Assembly (NCBI GenBank): GCA_051657905.1
Contig: JBOFLO010000082.1
Coordinates: forward strand, 1-9,182
Reading direction: 5' to 3'
Length of the DNA stretch: 9,182 nt
From: JBOFLO01 sp051657905
GTDB lineage: Bacteria > Patescibacteriota > Gracilibacteria > UBA1369
Shown piece by piece: positions 1-5,619 of the stretch (its first letter is position 1; each line of letters starts with the position of its first letter). Made by a program: the position numbers and the translations under genes. The notes under the pieces are model-generated. The model saw only the letters and a list, made by a program, of their open reading frames with translations, had not been told where the DNA came from and made no database searches.

Positions 1-165
1 GGTTCTTACGCAGGTATGACTGCTCCAGTTGAAGCTATGGGAACTGTTACTCAAACATTCTCTGCTGGCGACAAGATTTTGGTTTTAACAGCTACTGCTG
101 ATCCAGTTAACTCTGGAATGACAATGGTAACTATGACTGAATCTGCTGATCCAATGGCTAACTAA
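1..165 (+). CDS. C-terminal 54 residues of a probable highly expressed exported protein (5' end outside window)
   Basis: Frame 1 is open from the first base and ends at TAA 163-165, so the start lies upstream of the window. The visible 54 residues are rich in Thr, Ala, Val, Met and Gly, with no Cys and almost no Lys or Arg. They read as alternating beta-strand residues (for example TQTFSAGDKILVLTATAD), as in the last beta-sandwich of a surface or secreted protein. Codon choice is strongly biased: Ala is almost only GCT/GCA, Thr ACT/ACA, Pro CCA and Val GTT/GTA. This differs from the downstream genes and suggests high expression. A strong hairpin terminator begins 20 nt after the stop. The family cannot be named from this fragment; an S-layer-like or other abundant envelope protein is an inference. 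Confidence is high that it is coding and low on its role. Confidence 0.75.
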   Translation, partial: GSYAGMTAPVEAMGTVTQTFSAGDKILVLTATADPVNSGMTMVTMTESADPMAN

Positions 166-185
166 TTTTTAAATTAGATTGTCTT

Positions 186-217
186 AAAAAGCCCTGTTCG
201 CAAGAGCAGGGCTTTTT
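186..217. terminator. Bidirectional intrinsic terminator between convergent genes
   Basis: GCCCTG (191-196) pairs with CAGGGC (207-212). The inner pairs TTC/GAG (one G-T wobble) close a GCAA tetraloop at 200-203. The stem is flanked by A5 on the left (186-190) and T5 on the right (213-217), so it gives a GC stem plus a U tract on either strand. It serves the + gene ending at 165 and the minus gene ending at 238. Confidence 0.93.
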
Positions 218-237
218 GTTTACTTTGTAATTAGGGT

Positions 238-951
238 TTAAACAGTTGGAGGAACGTATTTCATCAGGGCGTTTCTGACGGTGACAATAGTAATAACTAC
301 AATCAAAAAGCCGACAAAACTGATGCTGGAAAGTACCCAAGGAATAACAGAGGAAAATTCCGTAAAGAATTCTGCAGGGATCCAGGCAGGTTTAGATTCC
401 AAATAGGTTTGGACTACGGGGAAAGTAACTAGAGCTGGTATACCCCAAGACAAGCCATTTAATCCACCGGTAAGAATGCCAATAATATGATCTGGTACGT
501 TTTTAATTTTCATGAAGATGGTTACTGCTCCAAAGAAAATCCAATATCCAGAAATGATCTGAAATAATAAAACGAAGATTGCAGCTGATTCGTGAGGTAG
601 TATCCAGGCTTTTTCAGGCGCATCGGGTTGATAATAAACTGTTACTGGCTGATCCACATTATAATCAAATTCCGGGTACCAAGGGTCATGAGGCAAAGAA
701 TATTCTCGGCCTTCTGATGTGCTGAAAGTGAAAACAGGAATGGGATTTTCAGAGTCTTCAGATTGAAGAGCAGTAATTTTACCTTCTACTGACTTAGTTA
801 ATTCGTTGGACTCGGGAAAAATGGAAGAGAGAGAATTGAAAGCAAGTAGGCCAAATACCAAGGAGAAAATGCCGTTTATCAAAAAGGAGTGATTTTTTGA
901 ATTAGCTGGAGGAACAGGGGGAAGGGGCTGTTGATATGGAAAATTTTGCAT
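238..951 (-). CDS. Multi-pass membrane protein with a DUF3592-like beta-domain
   Basis: The 237-residue protein starts at the ATG at 951-949 and ends with TAA at 240-238. The N-terminus (residues 1-20) is short, Pro-rich and polar. Hydrophobic segments lie at about 24-45, 122-146, 155-180 and 203-225, so four TM helices are likely. Between TM1 and TM2 (about 54-117) is a beta-rich domain: VEGKIT, then a run of hydrophobic/polar strands, then QPVTVYYQPDAPEKAWI. That ending, a V-x-V-x-Y-x-P followed by P-x-x-A, is the pattern at the end of DUF3592 domains, a TM-beta-TM family of unknown function. It faces a second small TM/beta-domain gene head to head. No SD precedes the start; a weak promoter lies 23-50 nt upstream. 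The role is unknown. Assignment to DUF3592 is by pattern only. Confidence 0.85.
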   Translation of the reverse strand: MQNFPYQQPLPPVPPANSKNHSFLINGIFSLVFGLLAFNSLSSIFPESNELTKSVEGKITALQSEDSENPIPVFTFSTSEGREYSLPHDPWYPEFDYNVDQPVTVYYQPDAPEKAWILPHESAAIFVLLFQIISGYWIFFGAVTIFMKIKNVPDHIIGILTGGLNGLSWGIPALVTFPVVQTYLESKPAWIPAEFFTEFSSVIPWVLSSISFVGFLIVVITIVTVRNALMKYVPPTV

Positions 952-973
952 ATTTAGTTAATAAATTTAGTTC

Positions 974-1001
974 ATAATACAGTTTTATGAAATTTTTTGA
1001 A
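974..1001 (-). promoter_or_regulatory. Candidate sigma70 promoter for the minus-strand membrane protein
   Basis: On the minus strand TTCAAA (1001-996) is followed after 16 nt by TATTAT (979-974). Transcription would begin near 967, about 16 nt before the ATG at 951. The -10 is good and the -35 is weak. Confidence 0.45.
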
Positions 1002-1003
1002 TA

Positions 1004-1030
1004 TTGTTTTTTAATGAATTTTGGTATGAT
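1004..1030 (+). promoter_or_regulatory. Candidate extended -10 promoter for the 1053 gene
   Basis: TATGAT at 1025-1030 is preceded by TGG (1022-1024), which forms an extended -10 (TGn). A TTGTTT at 1004-1009 lies 15 nt upstream and is a slightly close -35. Transcription would start near 1037, leaving a leader of only about 16 nt before the ATG at 1053. Confidence 0.55.
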
Positions 1031-1052
1031 CGCCACATCTTAATTTAAACTT

Positions 1053-1508
1053 ATGAGTAAAATTTTAGGGATTCTAATAGCAATAGTAGGTGTTGGTGGA
1101 GCAGCGCTGGGTATTTACGGAGCGACCAATCCACAAGGCTTGGGTAACTTCTTCTTAAGTCCTGCAGGAAAACAAGTTATGAATTATATACCGGCCATAA
1201 GCATTATTTTATTTGTGGGGATATTTGTCTTAGCTTTCGCTCCTCATGTAGTGGGAGGAATTAAAAACGCTCAGAAGAAAAGCCGTTTGAAAGTTATCGG
1301 GATTAGAAAAAAGGCTAAAATTTTGAGTGTGACTGGAACGGGTTTATATGTAAATAATATTCCTCAAGTGAAGATAATTGTAGAAACTCAACCGGGAGTT
1401 CAGGCTGAATTTACGGCGATGGCGGCTTCTTGGAGTGGAATTGCGGCGGGGGCGGAGGTTGAAATTCTAGTGGATCCAAGCAATCCAACAGAAGCTGTTT
1501 TGGCTTAG
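1053..1508 (+). CDS. Small two-TM membrane protein with C-terminal beta-domain (DUF3592-like)
   Basis: The protein has 151 residues. Two hydrophobic helices (about 4-23 and 46-65) are separated by a short loop. A basic stretch follows (KNAQKKSRLK, 71-80), which by the positive-inside rule puts the C-terminal domain in the cytoplasm. Residues 83-151 form a compact beta-domain: KKAKILSVTGTGLYVNN, then IPQVKIIVETQPG, then AAGAEVEILVDPSNPTEAVL. This V-N-x-x-P-x-V start and VDPxxP ending are seen in small envelope proteins of actinobacteria and others and resemble the DUF3592 fold. The function is unknown. No SD precedes the ATG. The gene ends in three tandem in-frame TAG codons (1506-1514). Its terminator hairpin lies inside the convergent desaturase gene. 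It may be a distant relative of the divergent neighbour at 238-951. Confidence 0.87.
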   Translation: MSKILGILIAIVGVGGAALGIYGATNPQGLGNFFLSPAGKQVMNYIPAISIILFVGIFVLAFAPHVVGGIKNAQKKSRLKVIGIRKKAKILSVTGTGLYVNNIPQVKIIVETQPGVQAEFTAMAASWSGIAAGAEVEILVDPSNPTEAVLA

Positions 1509-1520
1509 TAGTAGAGAAAA

Positions 1521-2222
1521 CTAAGAATGTTTAGGAGCCTGGCTGTTGCCGGGCTTTTTTTTGAAAATTCTTAGAATGGTTTCAAAAAAACCTATTTTGC
1601 TAAGAAATGCGTTTAGCCAGCCGTTAGTAATACAATAATATTTATCGTAGGGTACGGTATGGTGAATTTGATGATGATCTATAGGTAGGATCAGGTGGAG
1701 TTTCTGGAGGAAGATTATGAGCGGGGTGGGCTTTTTTTGATGCGCCCATTTGTGAAATTGATTGGTGGCGAAAATCCAAATCAGGAAAAACCAGAAGAAA
1801 ACGGCCAAGCTATAAAATAAGATGGAATCCTGTGGGAGGAAAAAATAAAGTGGAATTAAAACAGGCAGACAAACCACACAATTATTAGCATTGGTTTCAA
1901 TAAATCCATGCAGAGTTATATCCAGCGGATCATCATGATGCTGACGGAAAGGTTGGATGAAATGTTTGCCGATTAAAAAGGTATCCTTGCTGCCAAAATT
2001 ATCACAGAGGAAATGCAACATTCCTGAAGCAAAATCAGCTGATAAATAAGCAATAAAAGCGGCCGCAAAAGAACTCAGGAAAAGCCAATTACCCTGGAGA
2101 CTGTACTGAAGGGGGACATATTGAATTAATTTCCAGGCAAATAAAAACATCAAGATGAAAAAAGCCGAAGTGGCGAAAATTTGAAAGAATTGAAACCCTT
2201 TTTTTTTGATGACTTGGTTCAT
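1521..2222 (-). CDS. carF: CarF/PEDS1-type lipid desaturase (TMEM189 family, plasmanylethanolamine desaturase)
   Basis: The 233-residue integral membrane protein has helices at about 14-34, 47-62, 115-129 and 133-152. The His-box pattern of the Kua/TMEM189/CarF family (Pfam Lipid_desat) is complete: DFASGMLH (63-70), IGKHFIQPFRQHHDDP (84-99), ITLHGFIETNANNC (102-115), NQFHKWAH (154-161), IDHHQIHH (181-188) and CITNGWLN (197-204). These follow human PEDS1 and Myxococcus CarF motif by motif (recalled from the known family). Those enzymes use a di-iron centre and O2 to turn plasmanyl- into plasmenyl-ethanolamine (plasmalogen). The plant FAD4 branch, which desaturates phosphatidylglycerol, lacks the FIETN-NC motif, so I favour the CarF/PEDS1 activity. 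The protein is near family length. The last codons overlap the neighbour's terminator. It has its own promoter and no SD. No other ether-lipid gene is in view. The family call is very firm; the substrate is inferred. Confidence 0.93.
   Translation of the reverse strand: MNQVIKKKGFQFFQIFATSAFFILMFLFAWKLIQYVPLQYSLQGNWLFLSSFAAAFIAYLSADFASGMLHFLCDNFGSKDTFLIGKHFIQPFRQHHDDPLDITLHGFIETNANNCVVCLPVLIPLYFFLPQDSILFYSLAVFFWFFLIWIFATNQFHKWAHQKKPTPLIIFLQKLHLILPIDHHQIHHTVPYDKYYCITNGWLNAFLSKIGFFETILRIFKKKPGNSQAPKHS
1536..1562 (+). terminator. Intrinsic terminator of the 1053 gene, embedded in the convergent desaturase gene
   Basis: AGCCTGGC (1536-1543) pairs with GCCGGGCT (1548-1555) with one T-G wobble around a TGTT loop, followed by eight T (1555-1562). 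The minus orientation lacks a U tract, so it serves the + strand gene that ends at 1508. It overlaps codons near the 3' end of the minus-strand gene at 1521-2222. Confidence 0.9.
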
Positions 2223-2246
2223 GCAGGAAAGGAATTTGTTTTGGGA

Positions 2247-2275
2247 ATTTTAACTAAAAGCAGAAATAGTGGCAA
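2247..2275 (-). promoter_or_regulatory. Sigma70-type promoter for the CarF-like gene
   Basis: On the minus strand TTGCCA (2275-2270) is followed after exactly 17 nt by TAAAAT (2252-2247); each hexamer is 5/6 consensus. Transcription would start near 2240, giving a leader of about 18 nt before the ATG at 2222. Confidence 0.7.
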
Positions 2276-2308
2276 TGGGAAATAGGCTTTAAAAGGCGGT
2301 GTTTCTTA

Positions 2309-2338
2309 TTGATAATTAAAAGGGGCGCATTATATAAT
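2309..2338 (+). promoter_or_regulatory. Sigma70-type promoter for the metallopeptidase gene
   Basis: TTGATA (2309-2314), an 18-nt spacer, and a perfect TATAAT (2333-2338). Transcription would start near 2345, about 15 nt before the ATG at 2360. It is back to back with the desaturase promoter; the two -35 boxes are 33 nt apart. Confidence 0.72.
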
Positions 2339-2359
2339 TAATTCTTATAACAATACGGA

Positions 2360-3472
2360 ATGAAAAACTTACTGGAAAGCAAACAAGCAATTGAAACGGT
2401 TCCAGAAGGTTTGGAGGAGTTAAAAAGAAGTGGGTTGGATGAGAGTGTTATGAAGCGACTTAGAAATATAGCTGCTGTCTTTGCGTTAGCGGTAGCGCAG
2501 GTTAATTGTGGTGCTGGGAAGCCGATGGTTGCGAATATTGATAATATTGAGCTGAATGATGAGGCTAGTAAATTTTGGGGTGTGAAATTGCCGCCACAGG
2601 AAGTGATTAGAAGTATTGTAAAGAAAAAAATTAATGTTGGAGGACCTAATTATTTTTGGAAACTTCCAGAGGAGCAAAGAAAAGCATGTGATTTTGGAAT
2701 GGAAAACTCGCATTTAGCACATCAAACCACGGCAATTGGAGGTTTGGGGGATTTGAGGAAACATTTGCCAGAGGAGGAAATGAAAATATATTTAAAGGAT
2801 TATTTGCAATTTTTCCCTGGGACTTCTACTTCCAAGGCAGGACTGAGCTCGATTATGTATACAAATTTGGATAGTACGTCACCTTATCCTGGGCTGGAAG
2901 GAGTGATTTCCAGAGCGGTTTTTAGCAGAGAGTCGAGAACTATTAAAATAAATTTGAAGCAGGCTTTAAAAAGTGAAGATGAATTTATGGAAATAGTGAT
3001 GCGCTCCATACCGCATGAAATCGGGCATTCGATTGATTTCGCTTCCAATACAAAATTAAATCCAGGGCAGAATTTGGAGATGCTATATATTATTTTGAAT
3101 TTATTGGAGTCAGAGGCGAGGCCGAAATTTGGCTATGTTGAATCGATTAAAAGTGAGGAAAAGGAGAAGCAGAATTTGGTTTTGTATGGAAAAGCAGTGG
3201 AGTATTTTGCTGAATTGACCAGGGTAGCATTGAATTCAGGCGGAGAGGATTGGGATAGTTGGGGGGAAATTGTGGAGGAAGACCTGAGAAAGTCTTATTT
3301 GGCCAGTCCTGAAGAAGCAAAAAGGAATACAGAATTTATTAAAAATTTACTGCTGTTTATGGATGGGCAGTTTGAACCTTGGCATGCATATGAGAAAAGA
3401 AAATCGATTGGGGATAAATTAGCAGAAAAAATGGCTGAGGAAAAAAGGGATAAGGAGTTAGCCAGTCAATAG
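2360..3472 (+). CDS. Putative HEIGH zinc metallopeptidase (gluzincin-like), probably exported
   Basis: The 370-residue protein carries the zinc-binding helix PHEIGHSIDF (HExxH = H219, E220, H223). About 60 residues on is a second helix, KAVEYFAELTR (E281, E285). A YFAE helix as third zinc ligand is typical of gluzincins such as lethal-factor-like peptidases, so E285 (or E281) is the likely ligand. The upstream part is Gly/Pro and charged without recognised motifs. The C-terminus (residues 345-370) is a charged helix. Residues 35-46 are hydrophobic and end in AVA/Q, like a signal peptidase I site. If translation starts at Met31 (ATG 2450), this would be a near N-terminal signal peptide, MKRLRN followed by the hydrophobic core. 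With Met1 it has a long polar N-terminal extension. I kept Met1 because it lies 15 nt from the inferred transcription start; neither start has an SD. C50 does not fit a lipobox. Substrate unknown. Confidence 0.8.
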   Translation: MKNLLESKQAIETVPEGLEELKRSGLDESVMKRLRNIAAVFALAVAQVNCGAGKPMVANIDNIELNDEASKFWGVKLPPQEVIRSIVKKKINVGGPNYFWKLPEEQRKACDFGMENSHLAHQTTAIGGLGDLRKHLPEEEMKIYLKDYLQFFPGTSTSKAGLSSIMYTNLDSTSPYPGLEGVISRAVFSRESRTIKINLKQALKSEDEFMEIVMRSIPHEIGHSIDFASNTKLNPGQNLEMLYIILNLLESEARPKFGYVESIKSEEKEKQNLVLYGKAVEYFAELTRVALNSGGEDWDSWGEIVEEDLRKSYLASPEEAKRNTEFIKNLLLFMDGQFEPWHAYEKRKSIGDKLAEKMAEEKRDKELASQ

Positions 3473-3499
3473 TTTTAATTAGATTGGAAGAATTATTTC

Positions 3500-3573
3500 T
3501 GGAGCGGTATGCGGGAATCGAACCCGCGCCTCAACCATGGCAAGGTCGCGTACTACCACTGTACTAATACCGC
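3500..3573 (-). tRNA. trnG: tRNA-Gly (anticodon GCC)
   Basis: Read on the minus strand, the acceptor stem GCGGTAT (3573-3567) pairs with ATACCGC (3510-3504). The D stem GTAC/GTAC encloses a GG-containing loop. The anticodon stem CGACC/GGTTG has the loop TTGCCAT, so the anticodon is GCC. A four-base variable region follows, then the T stem GCGGG/CCCGC with the loop TTCGATT. The discriminator is U73 and the first pair is G1-C72, both normal identity elements for bacterial tRNA-Gly. CCA is encoded (3502-3500). It reads GGC and GGT. All arms fold without mismatches. It lies between convergent neighbours, with a strong promoter upstream and no obvious U-tract terminator downstream. Confidence 0.97.
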
Positions 3574-3610
3574 AGAATATAGCGAAAAGTAGTTGTAAAG
3601 AACTTTAGGC

Positions 3611-3638
3611 TTGAAAAATATAGCAGGTTTGATACAAA
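3611..3638 (+). promoter_or_regulatory. Possible promoter of the 3666 gene, overlapping the tRNA promoter
   Basis: TTGAAA (3611-3616), a 16-nt spacer and TACAAA (3633-3638, 4/6) on the + strand. The start would be near 3645, about 20 nt before the ATG. It occupies the same DNA as the opposite-strand tRNA promoter. The -10 is weak. Confidence 0.35.
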
Positions 3639-3644
3639 TTTCAA
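3617..3644 (-). promoter_or_regulatory. Strong extended -10 promoter for tRNA-Gly
   Basis: On the minus strand TTGAAA (3644-3639), a 16-nt spacer ending in TGC, and TATATT (3622-3617) give both a -35 and an extended -10. Transcription would start near 3610, leaving a 5' leader of about 37 nt for RNase P removal before the tRNA at 3573. Confidence 0.72.
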
Positions 3645-3665
3645 CAGCATTTTTTTATTGGCTAT

Positions 3666-4310
3666 ATGCAAAGAATAAAAGGCAGCAGGAACGGCTATTT
3701 TGAACTGGAAGCGGAGGATGGATTAAGCACTTTCAGTGGCAAATTGATTAAATTAATGGAGTTGATTGATTGGGAGGCATATTCGGAGCGCGAATTACCC
3801 AGGGTGGTGGCGGATTATCTGGGGGAGGAGCGGGCGAAAAATTATGAATTAATGCAGTTGATGTTGAGATTGGTGAAGGATTATATGAAAGGACCGGCGG
3901 ATTTTTCATTGCTGGCGGAAAAAATATTGGAAAAATGTGATGATAATGATGAAGCTGAGCAATTAATGATGGAAATTGAAGAAAATTTAAGAATACTAAA
4001 TGAGGAGAAAGAATATAGTATTGATACATTTCGTATAGAATCAGAGTTGAGGGTGAAGCTGAGGGAAGCAGGTAAAATGGGAATTACAGAGCAGGAGAGA
4101 AAATTATTGATGGAGCCGGTTTTGATGGAGGAAGCTGGGGAAATAAGTAGTGCTAGGGAAATGGTAAAAGAAAGAGTGGAAGCGGCTTTGGATTTGATTA
4201 AGAAAAATACTAAGATAAAGTTTTTCAATCATAATTTGGATTTGATTGAAAAAGAGAAAGAGCATTTGAAAAGTATTAAAAAATTCGCCAAATCGCGACT
4301 GAAAAAATAA
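3666..4310 (+). CDS. Hypothetical charged alpha-helical protein
   Basis: I do not recognise a family for this protein of 214 residues. It has no TM segment or signal peptide, a single Cys (C91), and a composition dominated by Glu, Lys, Leu, Met and Ile, as in an all-helical cytosolic protein. Residues 1-20 look like one short beta-hairpin (NGYFELEAEDGL). About 25-115 are a series of amphipathic helices with acidic patches (CDDNDEAEQLMMEIEENL). About 116-214 are long charged helices with coiled-coil character. The tail is strongly basic (KKFAKSRLKK), which could contact nucleic acid or phospholipid. No SD is present; the ATG lies within TATATG. The 3' end is 4 nt from the convergent YibE/F-like gene. 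Coding status is well supported by length and coherent composition. The function is unknown. Confidence 0.78.
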   Translation: MQRIKGSRNGYFELEAEDGLSTFSGKLIKLMELIDWEAYSERELPRVVADYLGEERAKNYELMQLMLRLVKDYMKGPADFSLLAEKILEKCDDNDEAEQLMMEIEENLRILNEEKEYSIDTFRIESELRVKLREAGKMGITEQERKLLMEPVLMEEAGEISSAREMVKERVEAALDLIKKNTKIKFFNHNLDLIEKEKEHLKSIKKFAKSRLKK

Positions 4311-4316
4311 TTTTTT
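4302..4316. repeat. AT-only inverted repeat at a tail-to-tail gene junction
   Basis: AAAAAAT (4302-4308) and ATTTTTT (4310-4316) are perfect inverted complements around one A. They span the stop codon of the 3666 gene and the first bases of the convergent stop at 4317-4315. It has no GC stem, so it is at best a weak terminator in either direction. Confidence 0.4.
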
Positions 4317-5454
4317 AATGATGATGATTGAGCTCGGCGTCCATAAACGGGTTGTTTTGCAGTAGTTTAATAGAGATGAAGGTGGTGATTGGTACCGCTA
4401 AAATTAAACCGATACTGGTGATTAGGGTGCGAATGATTTCTTCGGAAATGATTTCCAAGCTGACTAAATTGCCGAGTAAATCCAATTCGGCGGAGAAAAG
4501 AATCAATAAGGGAAGTGAGGCACTGGTATAAACTAAAATCAAAGTGTTTACTACAGAGGCAATGTGATCGCGGCCTAAATTCATGGCAGTATTGTAGATT
4601 TTCAAAACCTTTTTTTCTTTGGAATGTATTAAAAGCGCATTAACAATTCCAGCCTGTCCAACGGACACGTCATCTAAAACACCGACCATACCGAGCATGA
4701 TTCCGCCAATCAATAAGCCGCGTAAATTAGAAATGTCTTGGAAATTTTGTGTTACCCAAAATGCTTCGTCCGAGGCCAGGCCGGTGAGGCGGGCCCAGTT
4801 TACGAAGAAATCTGCGAAAATAATGGTGATGGACATGGTGATAAAGGTGGCCAGAACAGCGGAGTGGGTTTTACGGTTGATGCCGTGGGTAAAATAGAAA
4901 TTGATAGGAATAATTATTAAAGCGGTAAGCAGGGAAATCAAGATCGGGTCGGCGCCGGAAGTGATTTGTTTGATGGTGAAAAAGAAAACGATAAAGAAGG
5001 AGGCGACAAGAGCTAGGATGGCTGCCAGCCCTTTCTTGCGGGCGATTACTAAAACCAGTACGACAAAAATTGATAATAAAACCAGCATGGGGGTGTTGCG
5101 GAAAAAGTCGATGGGTTGGTAATTATTCTGATCTTCAGAATTATTATTGAAATTCTCTACCAGAATTTGGTCGCCAGGTTGTAGGGAATTTAAAATTACA
5201 TCTGGGAGATTGGTGGTGTTTAAGTTGAGGGTTTGGAATTTTAATTCGGGAAGACTTGGTTTTACGGAAATACTAGAAATGGCTTCAGGATTATTCGGAT
5301 CGGCTTTGTTGATTTTTAAAACTTCGGCTGGGAATAATTCGTAAACTGGAGCGTCGAGAGTTTGCTGTTCGGTGGTGGGGGCTTGGGCGGAAACTGAAGT
5401 GAATAAGCTGCTAAAAATTACGGTGGCGAGAATTAATTTGGATAAAAATTGCAT
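4315..5454 (-). CDS. YibE/F-family multi-pass membrane protein with signal peptide
   Basis: The 379-residue protein has an N-terminal signal peptide (residues 1-23, Lys6 then a hydrophobic core, ending VSA before QA). About 95 extracytoplasmic residues of beta-rich sequence follow (EVLKIN, LKFQTLNLN, LQPGDQILVENF). Seven or so TM helices lie at about 122-138, 142-160, 168-188, 198-217, 245-262, 298-320 and 344-364. GVLDDVSVGQ (258-267) and NLGRDHIASVVNTLILVYT (292-310) are hallmark motifs of the YibE/F family (Pfam PF07907), and the acidic and His residues in them suggest ion or solute handling. The biochemical function of the family is unestablished. The C-terminus ends in NHHH. No SD is present, and a TATAAT 1 nt before the ATG is too close to act as -10. 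It is divergent from valS across a spacer that holds a long inverted repeat. Confidence 0.92.
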   Translation of the reverse strand: MQFLSKLILATVIFSSLFTSVSAQAPTTEQQTLDAPVYELFPAEVLKINKADPNNPEAISSISVKPSLPELKFQTLNLNTTNLPDVILNSLQPGDQILVENFNNNSEDQNNYQPIDFFRNTPMLVLLSIFVVLVLVIARKKGLAAILALVASFFIVFFFTIKQITSGADPILISLLTALIIIPINFYFTHGINRKTHSAVLATFITMSITIIFADFFVNWARLTGLASDEAFWVTQNFQDISNLRGLLIGGIMLGMVGVLDDVSVGQAGIVNALLIHSKEKKVLKIYNTAMNLGRDHIASVVNTLILVYTSASLPLLILFSAELDLLGNLVSLEIISEEIIRTLITSIGLILAVPITTFISIKLLQNNPFMDAELNHHH

Positions 5455-5483
5455 AATTATAGCTAAAATTGTTTAAGTTAGAG

Positions 5484-5494
5484 CGAAACTTTCG
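5484..5494. promoter_or_regulatory. 11-bp palindrome upstream of the YibE/F-like gene (possible operator)
   Basis: CGAAACTTTCG is a perfect inverted repeat around one central base, 30 nt upstream of the ATG at 5454. On the minus strand it sits between TTGCCA (5501-5496) and a poor -10 (TAACTT, 15-nt spacing), which is where a repressor would act. The promoter reading is weak, so the site is only suggestive. Confidence 0.25.
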
Positions 5495-5533
5495 ATGGCA
5501 AGATATTAACATAATTGGCTTTATTTGTCCTTT

Positions 5534-5599
5534 CCCAAAAAATGATTTAAAAAGCATGGGTGCAATTTGTGTTTAATGCTTTTTAAATCAATTTTTGGG
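5534..5599. repeat. 24-bp imperfect inverted repeat with 18-nt loop in the divergent spacer
   Basis: The left arm 5534-5557 begins CCCAAAAAATG and ends AAAAAGCAT. The right arm 5576-5599 is its reverse complement with a single mismatch (5542 against 5591). The loop is 5558-5575. The arms are AT-rich apart from the CCC/GGG ends, and no U tract follows a GC stem, so it is not a normal terminator. It lies about 80 bp upstream of the YibE/F-like start and 130 bp upstream of the valS start. No ORF fills this spacer. Confidence 0.9.
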
Positions 5600-5619
5600 G
5601 CTTGGGCTAATCTTATTAC

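Noticed and set aside
1521..2222. FAD4-type phosphatidylglycerol desaturase
   Set aside because: The FIETN-NC and CIT-GWLN motifs match the PEDS1/CarF branch; FAD4 proteins have a different sequence at that site.
3500..3573. tRNA-Gly as an integration (att) site of a mobile element
   Set aside because: No integrase, no duplicated tRNA 3' end and no composition break are visible next to it.
3748..4228. Minus-strand ORFs of 93 and 115 residues
   Set aside because: They are shadows of the purine-rich 3666 gene with Ser/Pro/Ile-rich, unstructured composition; the same applies to the other antisense ORFs over valS and the YibE/F-like gene.
5456..5461. TATAAT (minus strand) as -10 of the YibE/F-like gene
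   Set aside because: It lies 1 nt from the ATG that begins a good signal peptide, so transcription would start inside the coding region.
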